Source of the DNA: Hippophae tibetana
Lineage: Eukaryota; Streptophyta; Magnoliopsida; Rosales; Elaeagnaceae
Reading direction: 5' to 3'
DNA length: 64,000 bases
Assembly (NCBI GenBank): GCA_037013495.1
Contig: CM072809.1
Coordinates: forward strand, 14,646,501 to 14,710,500
The notes under the pieces were generated by a model. It made no database searches. It saw only the letters and a list, made by a program, of their open reading frames with translations, and had not been told where the DNA came from. Positions within the stretch are counted from its first letter, which is position 1; each line of letters opens with the position of its first letter. This document shows positions 51,501 through 63,127 of the stretch, piece after piece. The position numbers were made by a program, and so were the translations under genes.

Positions 51501-54500
51501 GCATGGAAGATATCGTTTGTACTTTCTGAACAAACTTAGAAAACTCAGCTATTAATCAACCACCCTTTTTGGCAAAATTGAATCCAATCTTGTATTGTAT
51601 TACCTTTGCTTTAGATTATGACACAAAAAATCCTTTTCACATTGACAATATTTGTGAACTTGTCTCACAATCACCCACTTTCTTTATATATTCTTTATTC
51701 ATAGAGCTGATTAGCCATGAGGTTATCATTTGATCTTACCTAATCCAGTATCGATAGGCTTCATTAATGGTACCATTTTCATTGAACTTTCTTGGATATT
51801 CCTACTCCCCACTAACAAACCCATCTAATACAAAGTTTTTAAGGACTCTCATCATTTGCTTTCTCCAATCATTATACCCATCTTTGTCTAGTTTAATTGC
51901 TTTGATTTGATTATGAAATGATATTATTTCAGTTGCGGTTCATGTCTTGTATTTATTGGAAATCTTTCTTCTTGATTCATATTGTCATTCTTTATTATTT
52001 CTCTTTCTTATTAGAGCTCATATACCATGAAAAGAAAGCTAACTAAACCAAGAAAATGACATACTTTTAATAGCCTATTGACAAGGGAGAGAGGGAGGAA
52101 GATGATGAATAGCGGCATAGGCTTTATTGACTTCTAATCGTTATGTCATATAAAATTACAAGTATCGATTATGTATTTATACTGCATTGTTACACATTGA
52201 TCACAACTAGGTGAAATGATCACATAAAATAACAGAAAATGTGGTTACAATCATGTGTTTACGATTTCACAATAAGCTAGTTGCTCACACATTTATCCAC
52301 TACCATTCAGACTTAATTCTGGGTGTTGAAACAACTCCCTTTTTCATCTATTTGTAAGCCTTATAATGATTGATAGTTTGTATGAATTTGGCCATTATTT
52401 GACACATTCTTGCACTGTCTATATCACCCATTTTGTAAGCCTTACTGGTGTTGTTTGATTGCTGCCACAATTCCTTTCATAACACCTTTTGTAATTTCTG
52501 TAAACCTTTACATGAATTGGAACAATCATTAGCTTCCATGCTTGTCATCCACTTGATGGTCATCAAGTATTTCTTTATCCATGATAACATCAATAGATTC
52601 ATGCGGAGCATTTTTATAAATTAATGATAAGAACTTAATCCCATCCTTCTGTACTTGCAATATATATTTTTTTGACTGAAGTATTATTGACTGAATTTAC
52701 AATATTGTTATAGTAAGATGATGACACTTTTTTAAATAGGAAAATGTGCTTCGATTGACATGTGACAAATGTTCATCAATCCTATTAGCCTCTTCTTACT
52801 TTGTTAGCAAGTGTTCTTCTAATTATTTAAAGAAAAAAAGGTAATTGGGTCACTTTACTTTTATAAATTAGATATATTAGTCATTTTATTTTAAATTAAT
52901 GCAATTTAATCACATTCTTGTTACATTTGTGGATAGTTTGCTTTATTTTTCACCATTTTTAATTTTTTGAGACATTTTTTTATTCAAACAACTAATATTT
53001 TGCTATTAAGTTTCAATTCAATTCAACTTAAAAAATTTCACAAAAATTAAATCCAAAAATGATCAAAATTGGTAATAAATGACTAAAATGTCTAAAAATG
53101 AAATAATAACACGACTAAAGTGTACCAATTTTAAAAATGTAATTGAAGTGTTCAATTTGTAGAAATAAAGTGTCATGATATCCTTATAACATCCTGCATC
53201 TTCAGCTTCACACCAACTAATATTTATTGTTGCATTTAACAAGCTATACATATAACATTGTTCTTTTAATAATTGTTTATATGATTAGAAAACACTTTTA
53301 CCCAGGAAAAGGCAGAAGTCTCAGCATTGGCTTTTCACTTCTAAAATTTCCACTTGAAACTTTCTTATTGAGAGAACTTATTATGCTGAAATTTCCTCTT
53401 TCTTTAATTGGAAGGCTATTGAACAACAACTATTCTTATAAAGTAGGTACTTAATTGTTTTTTTCTTTCTAATATTTGTTTGGTGGGTATTAATATAATG
53501 TAATTGAAATTTTGGACATTTTTTTGTGGGGTTGAGTTTTAGGAGGGAAATGAAAAAAATCTATTGTTAAAGTCTCACATCGGTTGAGGAGGACGACGTT
53601 GTTGTGCATATAGATGGGGGCAATCCTTCATCTCATAACCTGAATTTTAGATGAAGTTAGGCCAAAATTCAACATGGTATCATAGCCTGATGCCTCGGTC
53701 GGTACCCGACTGGTTCTGGGGGATGGATCATGTGCTGGTGTGAGGAGGAAGCGCTCCATATCCACAGTTGAAAATCGATGTGAGGGGGAGTGTTAAAGTC
53801 CTACATAGACTGAGGAGGACGGCATTGTTGCGCATATAGATAGGGACAATCCTCTATCTCATAACCTAGGTTTTGAGATGAACTTAGTCCAAAATTCAAC
53901 ATCTATTACACCATTTTGTGTAATACTATTTCCATCCACCAACCAATGGAATACCTTAAAATATTATATTTCTTTTACCTATATATATTTTTATTTTCAT
54001 CTATATTTCTTCATTTAAAACATTATAAATGACATTTTTTTCAAAGTGTTTCCCATTTGGACTAAAATTTTGTTTCCAATTTTACCTTCATTTTGATTTT
54101 TTTTTCAAACCAAATATATTGGTAGTAATATTGTTTCCAATTTTCTGTTCAATTCAATTCCATGACACAATTCCATTCTTATTATGTTTCCATTCCGTAA
54201 ACTATACTTGACCTTATGGGTGTGTCTCATAAGGCCTTCTTGTTACTGGTATTACTTTCATGTATTTTAGTTTCTGATAGCTTGCATTAGAAATTTCTAG
54301 AACATCATGCTTGAAGAGGGTATCACTAGATTGGCCATACGTAGTCTTATTGGGAGCTCAGAAAAAGAAAGAGAGCATGCTGTCAAATTATTACTTGAAT
54401 TCTGTAGCGATGAAGCTTGTTGCACTAAAATTGCATCAGAAAAAGGTGCATTGGTTCTTCTCTCAAGCATGGCTGAAAATTTAGAGTGTCCTGCTTTATC

Positions 54501-56476
54501 CAATTTAGCTGAGGATGTTTTGTTGCAAATGGAGAGGATTGAGGATAATGTTCAGCATTTGGCTGCAATAGGGAGATTTGAGCCCTTACTTATTCGTCTT
54601 TGTGAAGGTATATTCCATTAGACCATAGCCAAATATTTTTGTTGACAGTTCAAATTATATTAGTTATAATCACACAGTATATTTTATAATTTCATAACGT
54701 AGTTATTATTTCTGATAACAGGTCCTGATAATGTGAAAATTAAGATGGCATCTATGGTAGGCAGAATGACTTTGACAAATACTGGGAAAGAACAAATTGC
54801 TCGGAGAAGCAGTAAAATACTAATTGATATGCTCACAAAGTCAGAGGCACAGGCACCTACCTTGTTGGCACTGTATAACTTGTCGAGTCTGGGTGACAAT
54901 GCAACCATCCTTGTAGAATCTTGTGTGCTGCCCATACTTACGGATATCCTTTTCGAGGACAAGGATACTTCAACAGGGTTGAAGGAATTGGCTGCTCGCA
55001 CGATTGCAAATATTGTATCAAATCCAGGATACTGGGAATTAGCACCTGCTGACAGGGAAGGACATTCCATGCAGTCAGAGTCATTTGTTCATAGTATTCT
55101 TGGGGTTTTATCTGTTGCAACTCCAAGATGTCAAGCCCCTATTCTGCATATTTTATGTAGAATTGCATCATCTTCTCAAGCATCAGGTTCTTGCTTTTAT
55201 TTTTTGTAGGGATATTGAAATAATTGCAAGGGATTATATGTAAAGGCATCTAAAAACTAAAATTTTCAATTTATTTCTTGAAATGGTTGCACCTAAAAAT
55301 GAAATTACATATTTATTTTCATTTTACTAAGTACTAATCAACATGTCTCTTTGGTTTATTTATCACTATTTCTATGCAGAGTGTGTAGCATCACATATAA
55401 GAACTGGGGAGGGCATTGGAACCATCTTAAGATTTCTTGAGCACTCAGAAGTTGAACACAGGATATATGCTTTTAGTCTAACAAAAGTGCTTTCAGCAAA
55501 ATTTGGTCAAGATGTAGCTAATGAACTTAGATTTTCTAACAATATTTCATTGCTTAAAGAGAGATTATTAGATAGCCAATCCACAGATGGTGAAAGATCT
55601 GATGCTGCATGTATACTTGCTTACCTCCCACTTCCAGAAGATGAACTTAGAATGCTCTTAGGAGCCGATTTTGTAAGATGGACAGTTGATACTCTTAAAA
55701 ACCAGCTTCATACACGATCTTCATCAAACATGCTTGAAGGTCTTCTTGGCCTTCTACTTCAGTTTACAAGTAGCCTTACTGATCCACATACTCTCCACAT
55801 AATTGGAGAGAATCACCTCATGGCAATATTTCGTGAGGTGATTTACTATCCTACAAAACCGAGTGTTAGACAGCTTGCTGCTCTTGGATTAAAGAACTTG
55901 TCAGAATGTGGAAAGTTACTTGCTGCAGGGAACTTCGAGCCTCCAGCTACCACTGGCTTCTTCTTTTCTTTGGTATTCATGTGTCGAAATGCCTCTTTCA
56001 GACCTCTTCTGTGCCCAATACACAATGTTCCATGTGAGGAAGATAGTCAATTTTGCTTGCTGAAAAGTAACTGCATCGAACCCCTAGTCAATCTTCTCAA
56101 TGATGAGGAGACCACTGTTCAGACTGCTTCCTTAGAAGCACTTTCCACACTATTCTTAGATACTTCAGACAGTTTGAAGAGAGTAGCTAATGAACTTGAA
56201 AAGTTTGGTGTTGTTGATTCTGTGATTGAACTTTTTATACAAGTTCGACCAGGGGAGCTTCAGGAGAGGACAATTTGGATCATTGATAGGATACTTAGAG
56301 TGGATAATCATAACCAACGGCACTCACTGAATCAACCTCTATTAAGGGCATTAGTAGAGGCTTTTAAACATGGAAATTCTTGCACAAAGAGACATGCTCA
56401 AGATGCTCTCATTAGCTTGAGGCAATCGTCATGGGTCAGCAGTAAAGGCTCTAGCCAAGCTCGGTCTCGGAGGTAG
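45522..56476 (+). CDS. PUB42: PUB42-like U-box/ARM E3 ubiquitin ligase (five exons)
   Basis: Exons 45522-45980, 46114-46917, 54301-54607, 54722-55186 and 55380-56476 join in phase (0, 0, 1, 1) into 1,043 codons with no stop. The start is the ATG of MITDQLISTF; the frame is open 48 codons further up but that part is low-complexity. Exons 1-2 encode a helical N-terminal region. The U-box lies at about residues 257-333: PIKIFFCPLTKEVMKEPVVL, then TYERSAIQFWFERC, then ICPVTGK. It recruits E2 enzymes without zinc. The remaining ~700 residues are Leu-rich helical ARM repeats (for example ALLALLGMVKD, LPILTDILFEDKD, ALVEAFKHG) for substrate binding, with a basic tail. A total near 1,040 residues and an internal U-box fit PUB42 rather than the ~810-residue PUB43/PUB44 (SAUL1). 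Intron 2 is about 7.4 kb because of two retroelements. Confidence 0.9.
47640..50250 (-). pseudogene. copia pol relic (integrase, RT, RNase H)
   Basis: In minus-strand order. The pre-integrase zinc region and integrase start (50208-49963) read CIACQIGKCHCLPF and HLEVVHTNVCDLFP. Integrase C-terminal part (about 49650-49450): FLINRLPT, SPFEML, LKVFGCKCFPHIRPY. RT (48536-48279): MHKSQYGLKQAPNAWFNKLS and VLVYVDG, where the second catalytic Asp of YVDD is Gly (48363-48365). RNase H (47915-47650): NPIFHSRNKHFELDYHFVKE. Frames are broken between blocks. Confidence 0.85.
50500..51960 (-). pseudogene. copia gag relic with zinc knuckle
   Basis: The minus strand shows a Pro/Gln/Asn-rich stretch (MTQPYYPQLPPPLSNQQH near 50773-50720) and, upstream at about 50990-51031, CQFCDKPGH, the start of a C-x2-C-x4-H-x4-C gag knuckle whose last position reads Ser rather than Cys. 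Several stops interrupt the frame. Confidence 0.6.
53565..53901 (+). mobile_element. TRIM retrotransposon in U-box intron 2 (complete structure)
   Basis: LTRs 53565-53674 (110 bp) and 53791-53901 (111 bp) both start TGTTAAAGTC and end AAAATTCAACA. The primer-binding site TGGTATCATAGCC starts directly after the 5' LTR (initiator-Met type with one change). The polypurine tract GTGAGGGGGAG directly precedes the 3' LTR. A perfect 5 bp target duplication TCTAT is at 53560-53564 and 53902-53906. It is 337 bp with no ORF and in the same orientation as the host gene. The LTR sequence differs from the TRIM at 29963, apart from the TGTTAA start common to such elements. Confidence 0.92.
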
Positions 56477-58922
56477 TCAAAGTGTTTGTTATACTAGTAT
56501 GGTTCATTATTGTATGCAAATATTCATTGGTTTCCCACGTATATAATACTAGTCAATGCTGGCTAAATTTTTCATTTGTGCTATTTTGTGATAGGTTGTT
56601 TATTTTCTTCCCTTGCAGTTACTCAGTTTTCAGCCTTATTATTGGATCTAGCTTGTCATAAGAAATGAATCTATGTATTTGTAAGTTTTAATGTAATTCT
56701 AACATGTTACTGTGGCTTGAAGTCGGAGATAGAGTAGATTAAACTACTAGGAGACTAGGGATGGAACTCGTATGTTTTCATTTTGTATCGTGTTCATGTG
56801 TTTGGTTTGTGTCTCGTTCATAATCTTTTATTGGGCATTCCAATATAAATTATAATTAATTTGAAATTATTTACAGTATTAAAATAAATTTTATTTCAAT
56901 GATTTTATGGTCATTATATTCGTGTTGTGTTACTGGGATTGTTTTTAGACAAGGTGAAACACTGTTGGTCCATGTGTTGTGAGTACCATCATACATGTGA
57001 TGATATTGATTACTCTTTACTTTTGTTTCAAGTAATGAAAATGAGAAGAGAATAATAAGAATACTAAGAGAATTGGAACAGGAAGACTCAAATAAGTAAT
57101 CAATATTATAGTATTTAGTTTATAACTGTAATAAAATAGAAAAAAATGTATATTACTTTAATATTCTTATATTCAGTAAAGTTTAAATAATGTCATTTAA
57201 TTATTATTTTTTCGTAGATAAAATATATTATTAAAATTATTATTTTTAAATACGATATTTAGGGTTTTGAGGTTTGAGATTTTGGATTTAGGGATTTTGG
57301 ATTTGAGATTTAGTATTATATTTGTGGGTTAAGGTTGAGGGTTAAAATTATTATTTTTCTAAATAGGGTTTAGGGTTTTGAGATTTGGGATTTAGGGTTT
57401 AAGATTTAAAGTTATATTTGTGGGTTAAGGTTTAGGGTTACAATTATTATTTTTCTAAATAAGGTTTAGGGTTATATTTATGATTAATTTTTTAAAAATA
57501 GGGTTTAGGGTTTTAGGTTATATTTGTGGGTTAAGATTTATTGTTAAAATTATTATTTTTCTAAATAGGATTTAGAGTTTTAAGATTTGAGATTTAGGAT
57601 TTAGGGTTATATTTGGGATTGGGGTAAAATTGAAAAAACTGTTGAGATGAGAATGAAATCATGATTCTTTAAGGGAGAGAAGAAATTCTGATTACTTCTC
57701 TTTTAGGAATCGATTTCATTTCATTTCATTCTTATTTTTTAACTTAACCAAACATAAAATTGGAAAAAATCAATTATGATTTTATTTAATTCCAATCAAT
57801 CAAACATGAGGTAAGAGTCTACTTTTGATAGTATGTCTTATACATCTAACATTTCTTTAAAATTATTCTACTAGGATTATTAATGGCATGAAGCTTCTCA
57901 TCATGCATAATTACACGAAAGACTGGTTCCAGTATATGTTATTCTATAAGGATATCGAGTCAACCCGAGGTTAATGGGTTTTAAAAATATCATAATTATA
58001 TATAGTTTATATATTTTTACTATAAAGAGAAATACCATCGAAATATTTCACATTTAATATCGACAAGTTGAATGTTGTTCAATTTGAACTCTGGTCTGTT
58101 ATATCCATTTAATTTCAAACTTCGATAAATAGATCTAATTTAATGTTATTGAAATATTTTTTTTTAATTTTAAAAAATTTATTTAAAAATTTTCAAATTA
58201 TTTTTATTTATTCAAAAGAATCATAACGGATGTAGAAAAGTTTGAAGAGTCTTATAAATATAAAAATGAAGAGTTTGAAGAGTTAATGATCACAATAAAG
58301 AGAACAATAAAGTATCCATACTAAGAAGAAATTTTTACATGAGAAATGTGTCTTGATGATATGAAAAAAACATTTCATTCAATATTTGATTTATTTAAAT
58401 ATAAAAAATCTATTTTGATTAAAGCATAAATAATATTATCTTGGAAATACCAAAATACACAATTTATATGTACACCCAATGTTTCCATGGTAATACTAAG
58501 AAAATTGAAACAATGAATGTATTTATCAAAAACAACAAAAATAATACTTATTATGTCTAACTCATATTTTTACTATTAAAAAAATCTAATATATCATTTT
58601 ATTTTGAAAAATTTCTAATTAGATGTCGTTAAAATTAAATTAGGTCATTTAGATCCGTTCAACTTTAAATACTATCTAATTGGATCCAATTTAATATTAT
58701 TAGAATATATTTTTTTGTTATAAGTTTTAAATATGTTATTTTTTAATTTCTCAAGTATATAATATAGTTCATGATGTTATGTTTCTAGAGTTATGGTTTA
58801 TTTTTTATTTTATTAATTTTAGTTTTTAATTATTTGTTGTTGTTGTAAATCTAGTTTTTAATAAATTCTTTTTGTCATAACTTAACAATATGAAATTCTT
58901 TATTACTTAGAAGATTTAGGAT
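56477..58922. other. U-box 3'UTR and spacer with telomere-like repeats
   Basis: The first ~250 bp form the 3'UTR. A block of four degenerate units with TTTAGGG words lies at 57231-57630. Around 57640-57800 a stretch with GAATG.AAATC/GATTTCATT inverted words looks like an old MITE without definable ends. No gene seen. Confidence 0.55.
57231..57630 (+). repeat. Four ~100 bp tandem units with telomere-like motifs
   Basis: Units start with TTAAAATTATTATTTTT-like words at 57231, 57342, 57438 and 57544. Each then carries AGGGTTTAGGGTTTTGAG-like runs and TTATATTTGTGGGTTAAG. GGTTTAGGGTT is the plant telomere repeat in degenerate form, embedded in a longer tandem unit. Confidence 0.75.
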
Positions 58923-59842
58923 CATTATTACAAAATGTGTCATTTAAGTCAAAATGTAAAGTTAGTTTTTAGAAAGAAAAAAAACCAACTTATAATGAAT
59001 TTAAAGTCGGTTCGGTGTAGAACCGACGCTACACACGTGGATAGCGTCGGTTCATCACGTCAACCGACGATATGTCCTACGTGTAGCATCAATTCCACAC
59101 GTTAATCGAATCTACGTATGTCAACTGACTCTATAAACTATGTGGATAGCATCGTTTGACACGTAAAATCGACGCTACACACATGAATATTTCTTTTTCT
59201 CTTCTTTCTTCCTAAGATAGTAATTATTTCAAACGCTGCATAACTCCCAAAAACCCAATTCTAGTACCAGTCAGTGGTTTTTCTTTTTCTCTAACTTATC
59301 TTTTAGATCTCTTATTTTTTTAAGCAAAATACTCAACAAAATTATACCCATTTTTCACTTACAAAATATCATTTTTTTTCTTCATTTCATTCATTTTGTC
59401 ACTTCATTTGCCCTTGTAAATATTTCTATTAATTCTACGCATTTATTATTCTTTTTTTGTATATTATGTATTATTATTTATGTGTATAAATTTTGTATTA
59501 TATATGTAGGTTTTGTATTATAATATTAGAAGAAGAATATGATGATCTTGAATAACATAAGACGATATCATGGTAATTTTTCTGCTATTAATTAATATTT
59601 AATTTTTCAATTATTTGTATTGTTTAAACTATATATTAAATAGATTTTGGTTTTTTTTATGCTATTATGTAGTTATCGAATACAGGTTTTTAATTTGAGT
59701 ATAATAAAAAATGAGTAAATTTTGTAAAAAAAATAATTAAAAATATAAAGTTGGTTTAACGCGTGAATCGACTTTATATTTTTAAGTTATCGTATTTAAA
59801 GTCGGTTAATAACCGACTTTAAAATCCGTTTTTGGTGTAGTA
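58923..59842 (+). mobile_element. Non-autonomous CACTA, deletion derivative of the 36 kb element's family
   Basis: 920 bp with ends CATTATTACAAAA... and ...TTTTTGGTGTAGTA, degenerate CACTA termini. A 3 bp target duplication GAT lies at 58920-58922 and 59843-59845. The left part has the CGTCGGTT/AACCGACG subterminal repeats, then non-coding sequence matching 38150-38290 (TCTTTTAGATC, AGCAAAATACTCAA, TACCCATTTT). Near 59520-59560 it jumps to sequence matching 43246-43310 (TTAGAAGAAGA, GATCTTGAATA). All coding sequence between has been lost. Confidence 0.82.
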
Positions 59843-62011
59843 GATTCTAGTCACATTTTTTGTTTTGTGAGTAAGGTAATTATTAAAAAAATTATTTTTT
59901 ATCAAAAAATAAAATAGTTTTTTGCTGGGTTATTTTAAATGTTATTCTATGAATGTAAGATGTAATGAAATTATCAAACAGCTAATAATTGGGATATTAC
60001 TATTTCCCCCATTCCTCATCCAGCACAATTTGATTCTTTTTTCTTTAGGAAATAATTCTAATTATTATCGCCCAACTACAAATTATTTAGGCAATTAATA
60101 CATTCAATCTATATATAGCTGCATTGCATCTTCAAGATTGCTAATTAACCCTATAAGTACAATCTAATCAGCTTTTAAGTTGTAACCCATCCAACCTAAG
60201 ATGAGTGCCGTGATAATTTGGAAAATTTATAATTAAGGTAATAATAATATTTTGGGATATATTAATTAATACTCTTATTTATCTCACAATTTAACTCTTT
60301 TTATCAAGAAAATATCCAACATAAATATATCACCCAAAACATGTCATATATATGATTTACAATATATATTTTAATAATTTATTTGACTTTTCTTTTAATT
60401 AACATTCAAATGTTACTTTGGTTCATCATAAGGTTGAGCTTATATGAACTCCTTACATTATTGAAATAGAAACCATCTCTTATTAGTCAAAATTAATCAT
60501 GCAGAAACACAAACTTAGTATCGAGGTTAAACAAAACAAACAACAATAAGAAAATTACAACTAAACAGACAGGAATGCTTCCTCAGTAAGTTGGAAAAAG
60601 TTAGACACATGCCTCAACAAAATGGATATGACTAGTTTATCATCCTAAAAAAAACAAATGAGTTTCTCCCATGCCTGCCATGCAAAGCGGATAACATACG
60701 GTAAAAAATTGTCAAAAAACTTACTTTTAAAAAAAATTAAATTATTAAAAAATATATTAATATTATTTTTATATATTTATTATTTTTTCTTAAATAATGA
60801 TATTATGTATCATGTATATCAAATATTTATAATTTAATAATTAAAATTATTAAGTCTTAAACATAACTTCTAATATTATAATGAGTAAACGTTTGAATGA
60901 GATTGTTTAAATTTTTTGAATTAAAATTATTAGAAGTCTATTTAATAGCAATAAGTTTTTAAATTAAAATTATTAAAATGAGTATTTAATAATTAATTTT
61001 TGAATTAATATTATTGAATGTTTAATAGTTTAAACGGTTGATAAGTTTGTTTTTAATGTATTAATTGATTTTAGTTTTTTTTGTCTTCTATATCTATTGT
61101 TTTCTTATATATAGTAAAAGAAGAACAAAACAACCAAGCGACAAACAGAGAAAAGAAAGAAAGGAAAAAAACAGAGAGAAAAGACAGAAAGGAAAGAAGT
61201 GAAAAGTGAAAGAAAAAATTGTATTTTTTTTGGAGTAAAGTTATTCAAATAAGTGCAAATAATTGAAAGTTAATGAAAAAATAAAATAAATTGTCTGATT
61301 ATTATTATTTAATTATTGTGTTCTTTAGATAAGTTTTGGTAGTTTTATATATGTTATTTAAATTTTATATTTATATATTATTAATTTTATTTTTAAGTTA
61401 TTTATTTATGTATTATTTTTTACTATCTTAAAATAACTTTTTTTTTAGTTTTTAATATTTGTAAAAAGTGATACTTTTCATAACTTTTATTCTTTATACT
61501 TCTGAAATAGAATTTATGGAATTGAGTTTGGGCAGTAATTTGATATACATTTTGAGCTACTCTGCTACTGTGATTGTTGTTTATATTCATTATTCTTTCT
61601 TCTCCCCCTATACAAACTACTTTTTTTTCAAATTTGCTTTTGTTTTTCAATTTTCTGATATCATTTCAACTTATATAATAATTTTTAAAATAAATTAATT
61701 CATATTATTTTAATTAATAATTATCTATTATATTATAATTTATAATAAAAAGAAGTGTTATTACAAATAAATTATCAAAATTGTGATATTATCTATTGAT
61801 ATAATTATTAATTATTAGATAAAAATAAATTATATTATTTTAATAATAATTATTAAATATATTATTTATGTTTTCATAAATAATTTAATAATTACTCTAA
61901 AACTGGACCACCTGGGCTCTGAAAGCCCTCTGTGTTTCTTCCTACATGACAGCTTTTGTGCAAAACAAAAAAAGGAGGCAGAGAGGCACCAAGCCCAATA
62001 CGAGTTGAAAC
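59843..62011. other. AT-rich intergenic DNA
   Basis: No gene recognised. A purine-only stretch of about 110 bp (61107-61218, GAAAG/GAGA-rich) and a GC-richer islet at about 61900-62000 (with AGCCCAA) stand out. Open frames near 61423-61698 overlap each other on both strands and show no domain. Confidence 0.5.
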
Positions 62012-63119
62012 TAGGAGTGTGACCGGTGCTGTCTGATTTTAAATTAAAAAAATTAATTATTCAAATGGAACCATTTTACTATTTAAAATGTTTTAACTAA
62101 CGTACGATTTAATTAATAATTTAATACATAAATATAATATAATATAATCTCATCCATTATCGTAAGTAAATAAATATTATTACTAAATATATAAATAATT
62201 AATTAATTTATTATCGAAATCCAAAAACAAAACATATTAAACATGAATAAATAAAATACAAATATCCTATTTATACATAATATTTAAATAGATATAAATA
62301 TAAATATTCAAACTTATAATAAATAATAATATATCATTATATAATAATATTTAAAACTTATTATTAATCATCAATAATTAATGTACTATCTTTAATAAAC
62401 TCTAGTTATTTTAAAATAAAATAAAATCATATGTCATTAGATAATAATATTTAAAAAATAAAATTAAAAATAATTTTTAAGTCTTACAATTAATTAAATC
62501 AACATTTTTATAAATCTTTAGATCATCATTGTATTTTGGTAAAACGTTATAATCATTATTAATAGAGAAACATAATCAATTTTGAGTACAATTAATGTCT
62601 CTATCATTTTACATTCCTAAATTTATCAAGGATATATTATTCTGTACTAAAAATTGATTCTAATGCAAAAGTTGAAACTTAAAGTGCTAACACATCATGT
62701 GCAATATGAGATATGATAGGAAACCTAAAATAATTTATTTTTCACCATTTTAATATATCAAACTTATCCAACATGACATTTTCACATGGAGTGTTCGAAT
62801 ATTTCTCAACCTCGGATTATTTTTCTCCTCTAAGTGTTTAAAAAATTTAATCTTTCTTGCTTTCTCAAATGAAAGAATTTTTCCTATTATATCTTATGGT
62901 TGAATCACATTTAATTGAAAATCATTTTTATGCACTAACATATAGTAAGCTTCGAACATATCCATGAAAGTATTTTTAACATTATATCTTAATTTTTGAA
63001 CAATTTCTAAATCATAAATCTCTTCAAATAGAAATTCCAAATACTACGTTTTATTTATAAAACTATTCAGTCCAATTTTTTGGTTTGAACTAATTCGGTA
63101 TGGTTTTTGAATACCTCTA
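62012..63119 (-). mobile_element. Decayed hAT transposon with C-terminal transposase relic
   Basis: The ends are TAGGAGTGTGACCGGT at 62012 and, inverted at the right, TAGAGGTATTCAAAAACC, both like the hAT terminus TAGGGGTGT. Flanks GTTGAAAC (62004-62011) and ATTGAAAT (63120-63127) match at six of eight positions, as for an old 8 bp target duplication. On the minus strand at about 62800-62620 the sequence reads LDKFDILKW, then FPIISHIAHDVL, then VSTFALESIFST, with stops between. This is the hAT C-terminal dimerisation domain. Upstream, FMDMFEAYYMLVHKNDF (about 62970-62920) fits the preceding region. The BED finger and catalytic core are missing. Confidence 0.78.
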
Positions 63120-63127
63120 ATTGAAAT

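Larger units (their letters stand above)
47038..52595 (-). mobile_element. Ty1/copia LTR retrotransposon in U-box intron 2
   Basis: Two related LTRs, 47038-47626 and 52028-52595, begin TGAAAAGAAA and end ATAACATCAACA (right copy ...CAATA). A 5 bp target duplication GATTC lies at 47033-47037 and 52596-52600. The element runs on the minus strand: the primer-binding site next to the right LTR reads TGGTATATGAGCTC (initiator-Met type), and the polypurine tract TTTGAGGAGGA abuts the left LTR. Gag lies at about 50.5-51.95 kb, integrase about 49.4-50.25 kb, RT about 48.25-48.8 kb and RNase H about 47.65-48.2 kb, the copia order. Many substitutions and stops make it non-autonomous. It is antisense to the host gene. 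Confidence 0.92.

Noticed and set aside
53565-53901. Possible tRNA-derived SINE, because of the TGGTATCATAGCC and GGTACCCGACTGG words
   Set aside because: The words lie between two LTRs next to a polypurine tract with a TG...CA and 5 bp duplication structure, so they are the primer-binding site and interior of a TRIM.
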